In this document: positions 50,039 to 58,981 of the stretch, piece by piece | Position numbering within the stretch: the stretch's first letter is position 1 | Layout of the letters: each line of letters begins with the position of its first letter | Assembly (NCBI RefSeq): GCF_000214375.1 | Contig: NC_015578.1 | Location: forward strand, 310,001 to 374,000 | Source: Treponema primitia ZAS-2 | GTDB lineage: Bacteria; Spirochaetota; Spirochaetia; Treponematales; Breznakiellaceae | DNA: 64,000 bases | Reading direction: 5' to 3' | The notes under the pieces: generated by a model | Seen by the model: the letters and a program-made list of their open reading frames with translations, nothing else | Database searches by the model: none | What the model was told of the DNA's origin: nothing | Made by a program: the position numbers and the translations under genes

Positions 50039-50458
50039 GTGAAAAAATTTTTGTTTATCGCAACCCTGTTCCTTATCGTGGCAGGTATTATACCCCTGGC
50101 CGCTCAGAGTATGACCGGTGCAAACGAGGGCTTGTATTCGGTTACCATAAGCCTGGAAAAGATTTACCCCTACCGGAAGGGTTATGTGGTTAAATATCGG
50201 AAGGGTATGACCCAGACCGTGGACGCCTATCTGCCCATTGATTGGTTCCACGGAACCGGAGCCAAAGCGGATTTGATTCTCCTTGGTTCCGGGACCGATT
50301 GGCCCCATCTGACGGTTTTTTACAAGGATGGTGAATTCAGCCATGTTCGCCTCTATGTGCGTAAGGAACGGACCCATGAGACCTGGGGGGATGTACCCCT
50401 GAATGTCGATATTGACGATCGTTTTGAGAATGTTGAAGATATCAGGCTCGAATTCTAA
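50039..50458 (+). CDS. Small exported protein, unrecognised
   Basis: A 139-residue protein with a signal peptide (MKKFLFIATLFLIVAGIIPL, cleavage after AAQ). No lipobox. The mature part (~115 residues) is mostly beta with YRKGYVVKYRKGMTQTVDAY and a C-terminal ERTHETWGDVPLNVDIDDRF. I do not recognise the family. GTG start; GAGGGAGAACGCT precedes it. Its stop codon is followed directly by a 24-codon remnant of another gene. Confidence 0.65.
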   Translation: MKKFLFIATLFLIVAGIIPLAAQSMTGANEGLYSVTISLEKIYPYRKGYVVKYRKGMTQTVDAYLPIDWFHGTGAKADLILLGSGTDWPHLTVFYKDGEFSHVRLYVRKERTHETWGDVPLNVDIDDRFENVEDIRLEF

Positions 50459-50533
50459 ATGCCCTTTGCTGAATTAGATCGAATACAGGAAGCCATCCGG
50501 GCAGAAAAGCTTGACCGGTGGCTTTTTTGGTGA
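50459..50533 (+). pseudogene. 24-codon remnant of an M24 peptidase gene
   Basis: The frame MPFAELDRIQEAIRAEKLDR followed by WLFW then stop resembles the conserved start of Xaa-Pro aminopeptidase-like M24 proteins (L.RIQ.AIR.A.LDGWLFYDF). It stops where the family continues with YDF, so the rest of the gene is missing. Its end overlaps the start of the DHH gene (GTGA near 50530). Resemblance is from memory and short, so confidence is moderate. Confidence 0.5.
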
Positions 50534-51507
50534 AAACCCCGATACCCCAAGCCCTGCTTGAATTTATTCAGGAAAATTCTAAATTTCTCATAGCCGGCCA
50601 CCGGGAGCCCGATGGTGACTGTGTGGGAAGCCAACTAGCCCTTGGTTCCGTCCTGGAACGGCTGGGCAAAGAAGTCATCCCCTGTTCCGCCGGACCTTTT
50701 AAGCGGGGGGAAATAAAAGGCTACGAACCACGGTTTAGCTCCGGCCCCACCGATGCGGAGCGTTCCGGCGCGGCGGTGATCATCCTGGATTGTAGTTCCC
50801 CGGAACGTACCGGGGACCTGGCCCCCTTTCTAAAGGGGCTCCCCACGGCGACCATCGATCATCACCGCACTGGGGAAACCCATGAATTCCTGAGCTACCT
50901 GGACCCCTCGGCGCCTTCTACCACCTTTCTGGTCCTGGAACTTATCGAAGCCCTGGGGCTGAGTCCCACTAAAGAGGAGGCGGAACTGCTTTTCTTTGGG
51001 CTTTGTACAGACACGGGCTTTTTTCGCCACGTGGACGACCAGGGTGCCGAAACCTTCCGCTGCGCCTCCCGGCTTATCGACGCCGGGGCCAATCCCAAGC
51101 GAGTATTCCAGGCCATGAACGGCGGCAAAACTCTGGATTCCCGGATACTCATGGGCACGATCCTTGCCCACGCGGAATCCTATTTTGGGGGCAAGCTTCT
51201 CTTTTGCACAGAAACCCTGGAGGATACCCAGCGTTACGGTCTGGAAGGCAGGGATTCTGACAGCCTCTACCAGCTTCTCCAGGCTGTGGAGGGGGTAGAA
51301 GCCATCGTCATCATACGCCAGGAAAGCCCCGACAATTGTACTGTGGGCTTCCGTTCCCGGGACGCCGTGGATGTGGCGGCCATAGCCGCAGGCTTTGGCG
51401 GCGGGGGACACAAAAATGCTGCAGGACTCAGCGTAGGCGGGGTCATAGAAGAACTGCGGCCGCAAATTCTCCAGGCCTTCCAAAAAGTTTTTAACCAGAA
51501 CCCGTGA
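50518..51507 (+). CDS. DHH-family phosphoesterase, NrnA-like
   Basis: A 329-residue phosphoesterase acting on nanoRNA, cyclic-dinucleotide products and pAp in related bacteria. DHH domain motifs: AGHREPDGDCVGSQLALG (first metal site, ~25-42), DCSSPERTG, and IDHHRTG (~120). DHHA1 domain ends in GFGGGGHKNAAGLSVGG, the substrate-binding glycine-rich loop. The start is uncertain: GTG 50518 or GTG 50530, neither with a good ribosome-binding site; translation may be coupled to the remnant peptide that ends at 50533. Confidence 0.88.
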   Translation: MAFLVKTPIPQALLEFIQENSKFLIAGHREPDGDCVGSQLALGSVLERLGKEVIPCSAGPFKRGEIKGYEPRFSSGPTDAERSGAAVIILDCSSPERTGDLAPFLKGLPTATIDHHRTGETHEFLSYLDPSAPSTTFLVLELIEALGLSPTKEEAELLFFGLCTDTGFFRHVDDQGAETFRCASRLIDAGANPKRVFQAMNGGKTLDSRILMGTILAHAESYFGGKLLFCTETLEDTQRYGLEGRDSDSLYQLLQAVEGVEAIVIIRQESPDNCTVGFRSRDAVDVAAIAAGFGGGGHKNAAGLSVGGVIEELRPQILQAFQKVFNQNP

Positions 51508-51584
51508 TTCAAATCATTTTAGACATTTAAAAAAAGCTCTCCGCTCCGTTTACTCCCGATATACCGGAAGAGGAGTAAACAATC

Positions 51585-52448
51585 ATGGACAGCACTGTTT
51601 TAACAAAACTACTGTACCGCTATTTTCGGGGGCAGATCAGCCGGAAGGATCTGGAAGGCCGCATTTTTCAGCACATCAAAGATAATTACCATCAGTTTCG
51701 TCCGTATAATTTCAACCAGGATGATTATATGGATTACCTCTGCTGGCTTTACCCGCGAATATCCCGGGCAATAGACCATTATCATGATCAGGGCGCCACT
51801 TTTGATGCCTACATAGGCGCCCTGGTTCATTGGAGTATCCGCGAATACCGCACCATAGAGACCGAACACCATATCGCGGAATACGCTTGCTGGAAAGCCA
51901 AGGCCCTGGATGAAGCGGCGGTCAACGAGGAGGAACCTGAGTACCTTGAAAGTGAACCGGCCTTTGATTCGGTTCCCAATCCCCGGCAGATGTTAGTATT
52001 ACTGCTTAAATCCTACCAGTATATGTCACCGGATTTTCTGGAACGGGCTGCACCGGCACTGGGTGTTACTAAAGAAAAACTTTCTGAGTTGGTTGATCAG
52101 TTACGGATACTGCGCTTAAACCGGGAAGAGGAGATCCGTTCGCTTCAGGAACGGATTTACAGCCAGTTTTACCGGTGCATCATTTTTGAGAAAAAGCTCC
52201 TCTCCGCCGCCCCCCGTTCCAGCCGCTATGAACGGATGAAGCGCCGCCTCGGCCGGGCCCGTAAACGGCTGGACTCCATGCGCAGACGGCTTGCGGGCAT
52301 GAAAACCGGGGCCAGCAACCGCCAGGTTGCAGAAATACTGAATTCCGCCAAGGGGACTGTGGACGCCCAACTCCACGCGGTAAAAGAGAAGTATGAGGAT
52401 AAGGGCAAGGATGAAGGGAAGGACGAGGGGAAGGAAGGCCATGAATAA
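51585..52448 (+). CDS. Sigma-factor-like protein, divergent
   Basis: A 287-residue protein I cannot place in a named family. Residues ~38-90 have the pattern of sigma region 2: DDYMDYLCWLYPRISRAIDHY, GATFDAYIGALVHWSIREY (compare FxxYAxxWIRxAI). Near the end, SNRQVAEILNSAKGTVDAQL looks like a sigma region 4 helix-turn-helix. Between lies an acidic segment and a helical, Arg-rich stretch (RRLGRARKRLDSMRRRLAGM). The tail is a run of Lys/Glu/Asp/Gly. It may be a divergent sigma or a regulator derived from one. GAGGAGTAAACAATC precedes the ATG. Confidence 0.55.
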   Translation: MDSTVLTKLLYRYFRGQISRKDLEGRIFQHIKDNYHQFRPYNFNQDDYMDYLCWLYPRISRAIDHYHDQGATFDAYIGALVHWSIREYRTIETEHHIAEYACWKAKALDEAAVNEEEPEYLESEPAFDSVPNPRQMLVLLLKSYQYMSPDFLERAAPALGVTKEKLSELVDQLRILRLNREEEIRSLQERIYSQFYRCIIFEKKLLSAAPRSSRYERMKRRLGRARKRLDSMRRRLAGMKTGASNRQVAEILNSAKGTVDAQLHAVKEKYEDKGKDEGKDEGKEGHE

Positions 52449-52539
52449 GTAAAAATCAGATCGGCCCCCCGAACTTACGTCGATTCGTCTTCGCCCAACA
52501 GGGCTTATACACTGGGCTGTTAAAGGTTACGATATCTAC

Positions 52540-53424
52540 ATGTTAAGTTACAGGCACGGGTTTCATGCGGGCAATGGTGCGGATGTCCTGAAGCACGGGG
52601 TTTTGATTTTTTGCCTGGAGTATCTCTGCCGGAAAGAGACGCCTTTCTTCGCCATTGATACCCATGCCGGGGCGGGGCTGTATGCACTGACCGAAGGGTT
52701 CGGGGCGCTGAACCGGGAATGGGAGCGGGGGGCGCAGCGGCTACTGGAAAGCCCCGGCTTGCCGCCTCTTCTAGCCCGGTATGCCGCCCTGGTAGCGGAA
52801 TCCCTGGACGCCTGGGGGAACTATCCGGGTTCTCCGGCTATTATGCAAAGGCTGCTCAGGGATCAGGACAGGGCGGCTTGTTTTGAACTTCACCCGACAG
52901 ATTTTGCCGGCCTGGAGCAAGCCCTGGGCACGGACAGCCGCTTCCGTCTGAGCCGGAGTGACGGCTTTGCCAGCCTGAAAGCCCTGCTCCCGCCCCCGTC
53001 CAGGCGGGCTTGTATCTTCATGGACCCTTCCTACGAACTTAAAACCGATTATACCCTGGTTCCCGCCTCCCTCGCCGAAGCCCTAGGGCGTTTCCCCACG
53101 GGGCTGTATATTATCTGGTACCCTTTATTGCGCAGTTCCCGGGAGCCCTCAGCCGGTGCGAGCCTGGCGGAAACCCTCATGGCTCTGTACCCCGGAAACC
53201 GCTGTGCCGTGGAAATCCGTACCGCTCCCCCTGAATTTCCGGCCCAGAATACCCCGTCGGGCAGCCCGGTACTGCGCCTGTACGGTCACGGTCTGGTTAT
53301 CTTCAACCCCCCCTGGACCCTGCGCCCAGCCCTGGAAGAAAGCCTTCCGGTACTGGCCTCGCTCTTGGGAGGAGAAGCGGGAAGCTGGCGCCTGCAGTGG
53401 GAAACCGAGCCCCCGACCCCGTAG
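52540..53424 (+). CDS. rlmJ: 23S rRNA (adenine-2030-N6)-methyltransferase
   Basis: A 294-residue SAM-dependent methyltransferase that methylates A2030 of 23S rRNA. The start MLSYRHGFHAGNGADVLKHG is characteristic of RlmJ; DTHAGAGLYAL is the SAM-binding motif I and FMDPSYE at ~160 is the catalytic (D/N)PPY-type motif. The ORF is not preceded by an obvious ribosome-binding site (TATCTACATG). It stands alone, 91 bases after the sigma-like gene. Confidence 0.9.
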   Translation: MLSYRHGFHAGNGADVLKHGVLIFCLEYLCRKETPFFAIDTHAGAGLYALTEGFGALNREWERGAQRLLESPGLPPLLARYAALVAESLDAWGNYPGSPAIMQRLLRDQDRAACFELHPTDFAGLEQALGTDSRFRLSRSDGFASLKALLPPPSRRACIFMDPSYELKTDYTLVPASLAEALGRFPTGLYIIWYPLLRSSREPSAGASLAETLMALYPGNRCAVEIRTAPPEFPAQNTPSGSPVLRLYGHGLVIFNPPWTLRPALEESLPVLASLLGGEAGSWRLQWETEPPTP

Positions 53425-53706
53425 CTAAGATTTCCTCTGAATTACTTATTTGACAATACCCTTCTATTTATATATATTTACTAGGGTATTCAAAAAAAAT
53501 GAAAACCAGAGGGAATATATTGACTCTTTTACCGTTTTATAATAGACTGTTTCTATCTCTTGTATTTTCTAAAGGGGGTGTATAAAAAATGTACAAGCTT
53601 TTCGTATATTTCCCCGGCAATCCCAGCCGGCCCGCACCGTTCTTACCCCTAATCCATGGCAATCACGGGTGTATTCCCGTCTAGATAATATTTATAGGAG
53701 TAAGTA
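53425..53706. other. Leader region of the large lipoprotein gene
   Basis: A 282-base region before the 921-residue lipoprotein. It is A+T-rich up to ~53580. TTGACT (53520-53525) and TATAAT (53538-53543) are promoter-like but only 12 bases apart. A 31-codon frame at 53589-53684 (MYKLFVYFPGNPSRPAPF...) with AAAGGGGG upstream could be a leader peptide; I give it low weight. A hairpin ACGGG-TGTATT-CCCGT occurs near 53665-53680. Confidence 0.35.
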
Positions 53707-56472
53707 ATGAAGAAAAGAATCTGGATTTTCAGCGCTCTTTTTGTGGCGCTCCTTTTGGTTTTCGCATCCTGTGATTCCGAAGAAACTGTAGTCGAGGAAT
53801 ATACCAGCCTAGGCACCCAAGACAGGGTCAAAAATGATGCATATCTCGACCTGGTCCCCGGGGTGTATATTCCGATAATCACCGGTTTTACGGCTGAAGA
53901 TGGCGCTCCGATCATTGTCCAAACCATTACGGAAGCCATAGCGGAGATACCCGGTGTCCCCGGTACTCCCGGTACTCCCGGCAAAACTACCACTACTACT
54001 ACCGGCGCTGGTAATGCGATAAAGGGCCTTGAAGACGCCTTCAACCAGTACGATAAGATCTGGTACACCGGTGGCGGCAGTGTTATCGTGCCCCCTGGGA
54101 AGACCTTGTATGTTTCCGGCAGAACCGTAAATTCTTTCTCCATAGCCTCGGGTCCCTTAAGCACCGGTAGGGTCGGCATCGGCATCGGCCCCGGCACCCT
54201 GGTTGTTTTGGATGGCGGTAGTGTGGCTCTGAGTGAGGATGGCGCTCTTGGCGGCGCTCTTGAAGTGAATTATGGTGGCGCCATAACTGGCAGCGCCAAT
54301 ATATACGGCTCCGGCTATCTCAATGTGCGGGGTTCTATTGAGTTGGACGGAAATATTGATATTGACGGCGATATATACGTTGGCCCGAAGAGTGGCTCCG
54401 ACTATAATTTCCGTCACAATGGGCATATTCAAGTCGCTAATGTTGTCAGTGGGGGCAAAATAGAGGTGGATGGCGAAATCGGTATTACGATCCTCGGTGG
54501 TGTTGTTGCAACCCAGATTGAGGGAGTTAATGCGGAGTGGCAGATACTGGTCGGACCCAAGGGCCGCATATATACCGCCAGCCCTTTCAGCTCACTTAAA
54601 GTTATTGCGAACGGGAGCATAAAAGTTTCCGAAAAAGGCGAAGTTAACGGTGATGTCATTTCTAAGAACGGTAATGTTTTTGTAGATAAAGATGCTTCTG
54701 TTTATAATATCGAAGCCGAAGGTGAAATAGCTAACGTTTGGGTGTATGGCGAGGCAAATAATATTTTCGGCCATTATAATGTTACAATAGGCGAAGGCGG
54801 CAGAGCTAGTGTTATTAATACCTATTATGATTGGCCTATCTCTTCTCCCTACACTCATAGTTCAAACGCAGGTATAATCGAGGTAAAAGGATCTGTGATT
54901 TCTACTGGAACTGCTGTCGTGGCAGGTGGTGACTTTAACCTTGCAAAATTTGATTACGATTTTACCTCTCCCTCTTCCAATTGGCCTAACGGTTTTATTG
55001 CCGGAGAGGTAGTACTCAGCGGCCAATCCAGCAAAAACGATATATATGGTTTTATTGGTGGTTATGAAGAAGATGCGGATCTGCGCAAAGATGGAAGTGG
55101 GAATACGCTTCCAATAACTGGTGGGCTTACGTTAAATGGTGTTACCGCGACCATCTATTCGGACGCACTGGTTTCCGGCGCGATAGCGGTTAATACTGAT
55201 TCTGATGATGATGGTATCATTCCATCAACCCTCAATATTGATGGAACGGTAAGCCTTTTCAAAGGACTACTTGGACCTGGTGTGACTGGTTATACTCCTG
55301 ATCCTCAGAGTTTAACTGTTGCCCGTGGATCCCAGATTGTACTCGCCAGCTCCGCAGAAATTGATGCCTACGCTATTGTTGCCGGCTCTATTGGTGGTTC
55401 TATCTGGATTAACGGCGCTTCACTCTCCGTGGATGATATAGTTGAAGCTGTTCTTCACAACAGTGATGATGTGGTTTTGGCATCAAGTTCTGTGCATCCT
55501 ACCGCTCCTATTGTTTACAACAAGGGTGTAAAAATATACACCACAATCCCTCTGGAGCCTAAAAACACGGGTGCTTTAACAATCTTAGCAGGAACCCCCT
55601 TTATACATACCAAAATTGCCGACACCGGTTTTACTTCTACCGCCATCACCGGTACGTTTACCGTAGCGGCTGACAATTTTGTTACGCTATTGCAGACTAC
55701 CAATTTTGGCGGAGCCTTGGCTGTATATGGGACGCTTGATGCACGCACCAGCGGTTTCGTGTTAGACCGCACTACCGCTCAGAACATTACTGTCGGGCCT
55801 GATGGAAAGATAGCATTAGCTACATACACCATTGAAAACAGCACCAGCGACGATGCTGTTGTCGCGAAAGCCGGAGGGACCGTAAACTTCAATCATAATA
55901 AGATTATTTTAACCGGGGCTACTGCTGTCGAGAGTGTTACTGTTGGATCAGGCGGGTTGAAACTTGGCAGCAAGGGTGGCGCCGCAGAATATGAATTTTA
56001 TATTACTGCTGGTGGTGGTGGCAGTAGCATAGTTCCTGTTATAGATGCCGGTGACAAGACCATTAACCTGGTGGAAGGGGGCTTCGTAAGCGCCGACGGC
56101 AGCGCGCACATTTCCTTTGGCAGCGGTTCCTTTACTTTGGGGGCCGGTGGTTTGAGTTTAGCTACCGGCGCTCAAATTGACCTGTCAACTACTACTAAGA
56201 CTCTTAACCACAATGCCCTTTATCTCATTTTTGGTCAGCCCGCACTCGGTTGGGTTGCCACTGACAATATAGTGGGGCTGGGTAATTTCACCGAAGGTAC
56301 CTTCGACGGAGGAGCCAAAGTGGGTCCTTTCACGACCGCCGGCTTTACTCCTAATACAGCGCTGACAAGCTTGCTCTCTATTGTCGGCAGCACCCGTTAT
56401 CCTAAGTGGAAACTCTCCGGATCAACACAGAGAATTGCACTTAGTAGTAATGTTTACACCGACAACAACTAA
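53707..56472 (+). CDS. Large repetitive beta-rich surface lipoprotein
   Basis: A 921-residue predicted lipoprotein with signal MKKRIWIFSALFVALLLVFA and lipobox ASC at residue ~22. A short collagen-like Gly-X-Y run (GVPGTPGTPGK) and a Thr run follow at ~80-95. The rest is a long stretch of short beta-strand repeats rich in G, V, I, N and D (e.g. GSIELDGNIDIDGDIYVGP), like the right-handed beta-helix of adhesins and polymorphic outer-membrane proteins. It probably projects from the cell surface. AGGAGTAAGTA precedes the ATG. A strong terminator follows. Function (adhesion, enzyme or coat) unknown. Confidence 0.75.
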   Translation: MKKRIWIFSALFVALLLVFASCDSEETVVEEYTSLGTQDRVKNDAYLDLVPGVYIPIITGFTAEDGAPIIVQTITEAIAEIPGVPGTPGTPGKTTTTTTGAGNAIKGLEDAFNQYDKIWYTGGGSVIVPPGKTLYVSGRTVNSFSIASGPLSTGRVGIGIGPGTLVVLDGGSVALSEDGALGGALEVNYGGAITGSANIYGSGYLNVRGSIELDGNIDIDGDIYVGPKSGSDYNFRHNGHIQVANVVSGGKIEVDGEIGITILGGVVATQIEGVNAEWQILVGPKGRIYTASPFSSLKVIANGSIKVSEKGEVNGDVISKNGNVFVDKDASVYNIEAEGEIANVWVYGEANNIFGHYNVTIGEGGRASVINTYYDWPISSPYTHSSNAGIIEVKGSVISTGTAVVAGGDFNLAKFDYDFTSPSSNWPNGFIAGEVVLSGQSSKNDIYGFIGGYEEDADLRKDGSGNTLPITGGLTLNGVTATIYSDALVSGAIAVNTDSDDDGIIPSTLNIDGTVSLFKGLLGPGVTGYTPDPQSLTVARGSQIVLASSAEIDAYAIVAGSIGGSIWINGASLSVDDIVEAVLHNSDDVVLASSSVHPTAPIVYNKGVKIYTTIPLEPKNTGALTILAGTPFIHTKIADTGFTSTAITGTFTVAADNFVTLLQTTNFGGALAVYGTLDARTSGFVLDRTTAQNITVGPDGKIALATYTIENSTSDDAVVAKAGGTVNFNHNKIILTGATAVESVTVGSGGLKLGSKGGAAEYEFYITAGGGGSSIVPVIDAGDKTINLVEGGFVSADGSAHISFGSGSFTLGAGGLSLATGAQIDLSTTTKTLNHNALYLIFGQPALGWVATDNIVGLGNFTEGTFDGGAKVGPFTTAGFTPNTALTSLLSIVGSTRYPKWKLSGSTQRIALSSNVYTDNN

Positions 56473-56530
56473 AAATCCTGACGATTTTTAAGTTCAAGCT
56501 GCCTGGTCAAAAGATCGGGCAGCTTTTTTT
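56471..56530 (+). terminator. Intrinsic terminator after the lipoprotein gene
   Basis: AAGCTGCC (56496-56503) and GGCAGCTT (56518-56525) form the stem, followed by a T-run to 56530. A smaller hairpin AAAAATC-CTGAC-GATTTTT (56471-56489) lies directly before it. Confidence 0.88.
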
Positions 56531-56573
56531 CGGCCCTTTAGCAACCTTTCCAAGCGGCCTGTGTCTTACTATT

Positions 56574-57230
56574 ATGAAACAAAATAGTAAGCTGCCCTTT
56601 CAAACTATCGGTGAAGAAATCGCCAATTCCATACTCCATGGATTCGGGGCCTTCCTGGCCATTGTGGGACTCGTTCTTTTGGTACTCCGGGGCAATGGCT
56701 ACCTGGGTGTTGCCGCCGCCGGGGCTAAAACCATCACATCCTATGTGGTTTTTACCGGGGCCATGTTCTGCATGTTTCTGGCTTCCACCTTGTACCACGG
56801 TATTCAGCATGTGGAGGCCAAGCGTATCCTCCGCATTCTTGATCATTCCGCCATCTACCTTTTTATCGCCGGCTCCTACACCCCCTTCTGCCTCATCGGC
56901 CTCAAAGGCGCTTGGGGCTGGGCTATCTTTATCGCCGAATGGGTCCTGGCTGCTGCGGGGATCACCCTCCATGCGGTCAACTTTCGGGCTTTGAAAAAGG
57001 TTGAGCTTATTGTTTATCTGCTCATGGGCTGGGCCATCGTGATTGCCACGATTCCCCTGGTCAGGTCCATCTCCCACATTAGCCTCATTTTGCTGGCCGC
57101 CGGGGGCGTGGCTTATACCCTGGGAGCCCTCTTTTACCGCAAGCGTGAGATCCGGGGCACCCATGTCACCTGGCACGCCTTTGTCCTGGTTGGGGCTATC
57201 TGCCACTGGCTATCGATTTGGTGGCTGTAG
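56574..57230 (+). CDS. Hemolysin III family membrane protein
   Basis: A 218-residue polytopic membrane protein of the hemolysin III/PAQR group. Typical segments: ANSILHGFGAFLAIVGL, LASTLYHGIQHVEAKRILRI (conserved Ser-xxx-His near STLYHG), DHSAIYLFIAGSYTPFCL and VLVGAICHWLSI, which provide the metal-binding Ser, Asp and His residues. About seven transmembrane helices. Despite the family name, a hydrolase-like activity in the membrane is likelier than pore formation. It lies between the lipoprotein and the ABC-F gene with no clear operon partner. Confidence 0.85.
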   Translation: MKQNSKLPFQTIGEEIANSILHGFGAFLAIVGLVLLVLRGNGYLGVAAAGAKTITSYVVFTGAMFCMFLASTLYHGIQHVEAKRILRILDHSAIYLFIAGSYTPFCLIGLKGAWGWAIFIAEWVLAAAGITLHAVNFRALKKVELIVYLLMGWAIVIATIPLVRSISHISLILLAAGGVAYTLGALFYRKREIRGTHVTWHAFVLVGAICHWLSIWWL

Positions 57231-57283
57231 GGAGCGCCCCATCTTGCCTTCCCTGAAGCTTACAAATTTGTTATAGTATCCCC

Positions 57284-58981
57284 ATGGCAACAACCGTTGA
57301 CGATAAAAAAATTATTTATTCCATGCACCGGGTCTCTAAAAAACACGGGACCAAGCAGGTGCTCAAGGATATCAGCCTCTCCTACTTTTACGGGGCAAAG
57401 ATCGGCGTAATCGGCTTGAACGGGTCGGGGAAGTCCAGCCTTCTGAAGATACTGGCCGGGGTGGACACGGAATTTTCCGGGGAAAGCTCCGCAAGTCCGG
57501 GGTTTAACATCGGGTTTCTGGAACAGGAGCCGGTCCTGGAGGCCGGGAAGACCGTGAAAGAGGTCGTTTCCGAGGGGGTCCAGGAGTTGGTGGACCTTTT
57601 GGCGGAATTTGACAAGGTGAGCGAGGCTTTTGGGGATCCCGATGCGGATTATGACAAACTCGGAGCCAGGCAGGCTGTCTTGCAGGAGCAGATCGAGGCC
57701 GCTGATGGCTGGAACCTGGACAGCCGGCTTGAACTGGCCATGGACGCCCTGCGCTGCCCCCCGGGGGAACAGGTGGTGGATGTCCTTTCCGGGGGCGAGC
57801 GGCGGCGGGTTGCCCTGTGCCGGCTCCTGCTGAAAAAGCCGGATATCCTGCTCCTGGATGAGCCTACCAACCACTTGGATGCGGAGACCGTGGCCTGGCT
57901 GGAACGGCATTTGCGGGAATACGATGGCACGGTTATCGCCGTTACCCATGATCGCTACTTTTTGGACAATGTGGCCGGATGGATCCTGGAACTGGACCGG
58001 GGCGAGGGGATTCCCTGGAAGGGGAACTATACGGGCTGGCTGGAACAGAAACAGGCCCGGATGGCCCAGGAAGAGAAGGGCGAAAGCGAGCGGCGGAAGA
58101 CCCTGGAACGGGAGCTTGAGTGGATACGCATGAGCCCCAAGGGCCGGCACGCCAAGAGCAAAGCCCGGATCACCCAGTACGAAAAACTTTTCCAGGATGA
58201 CGGCCGGGAAAAAATCCGGGAGAACCGGATCACCATCCCCGCCGGGCCCCGGTTGGGCCAACTAGTGGTCGAGGCCAAGGGGCTGTTAAAGTCCTTCGGG
58301 GATCGACTGCTCTTTGAAAACATGGAATTTGCCGTGCCGCCCGGGGCCTGCGTGGGGATCATCGGCCCCAACGGCGCAGGAAAGACCACCCTGTTTAAAA
58401 TTATCACCGGCCAGGAAACGCCTGATGCCGGTACTCTCCGCCTAGGGGACAGCGTTAAGCTGGCTTATGCGGACCAGATGCGGACCAGTCTGGACGGGGA
58501 AAAGACCGTGTGGGAGCAGCTTTCAGGGGGTCTGGACATTATCAAGCTGGGATCCGACCAGGGCTCAGGGGTCAAGGAAGTCAATTCCCGGGCCTACTGT
58601 TCCTGGTATAACTTTTCCGGCGGGGACCAGCAGAAAAAGGTGTCGATACTCTCCGGCGGAGAGCGGAACCGGCTCAACCTGGCCATGATGCTCAAGGAGG
58701 GAGCCAATGTGCTGCTCCTGGACGAGCCCACCAACGACCTGGACGTGAACACCCTCAGGGCCCTGGAAGAGGCGGTGGATACCTTTGCAGGGGTAACCCT
58801 GGTGATAAGCCACGACCGCTGGTTTCTGGACCGGATCGTCACCCACATCCTGGCCTTTGAGGACGGGGAAGTCATCTGGTATGACGGAAACTGGTCCGAA
58901 TACGCCGAATGGCGGCGTCAGAAATTAGGCGCCGAGGCGGACAGGCCCCACCGTTACGTGTACCGGAAACTGGAGCGCTAG
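57284..58981 (+). CDS. ettA: ABC-F ATPase, EttA-like
   Basis: A 565-residue soluble tandem ATPase that binds the ribosomal E site and gates the first translation steps according to the ADP/ATP ratio. Both ABC cassettes are complete: Walker A GLNGSGKSSLLKI (~44) and GPNGAGKTTLFKI (~360); signature LSGGERRRVAL and LSGGERNRLNL; Walker B ILLLDEPTNHLD and LLLDEPTNDLD. The linker between cassettes and the arm insert in the first cassette match EttA better than Uup. No membrane domain. Its stop overlaps the end of the PilZ gene on the other strand. Confidence 0.92.
   Translation: MATTVDDKKIIYSMHRVSKKHGTKQVLKDISLSYFYGAKIGVIGLNGSGKSSLLKILAGVDTEFSGESSASPGFNIGFLEQEPVLEAGKTVKEVVSEGVQELVDLLAEFDKVSEAFGDPDADYDKLGARQAVLQEQIEAADGWNLDSRLELAMDALRCPPGEQVVDVLSGGERRRVALCRLLLKKPDILLLDEPTNHLDAETVAWLERHLREYDGTVIAVTHDRYFLDNVAGWILELDRGEGIPWKGNYTGWLEQKQARMAQEEKGESERRKTLERELEWIRMSPKGRHAKSKARITQYEKLFQDDGREKIRENRITIPAGPRLGQLVVEAKGLLKSFGDRLLFENMEFAVPPGACVGIIGPNGAGKTTLFKIITGQETPDAGTLRLGDSVKLAYADQMRTSLDGEKTVWEQLSGGLDIIKLGSDQGSGVKEVNSRAYCSWYNFSGGDQQKKVSILSGGERNRLNLAMMLKEGANVLLLDEPTNDLDVNTLRALEEAVDTFAGVTLVISHDRWFLDRIVTHILAFEDGEVIWYDGNWSEYAEWRRQKLGAEADRPHRYVYRKLER

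Noticed and set aside
53520-53543. TTGACT and TATAAT as a sigma-70 promoter
   Set aside because: Only 12 bases separate them, against about 17 expected; kept as a note only.
57260-58261. A 333-residue open frame on the minus strand
   Set aside because: Antisense to the EttA-like gene, which has both ABC cassettes intact.
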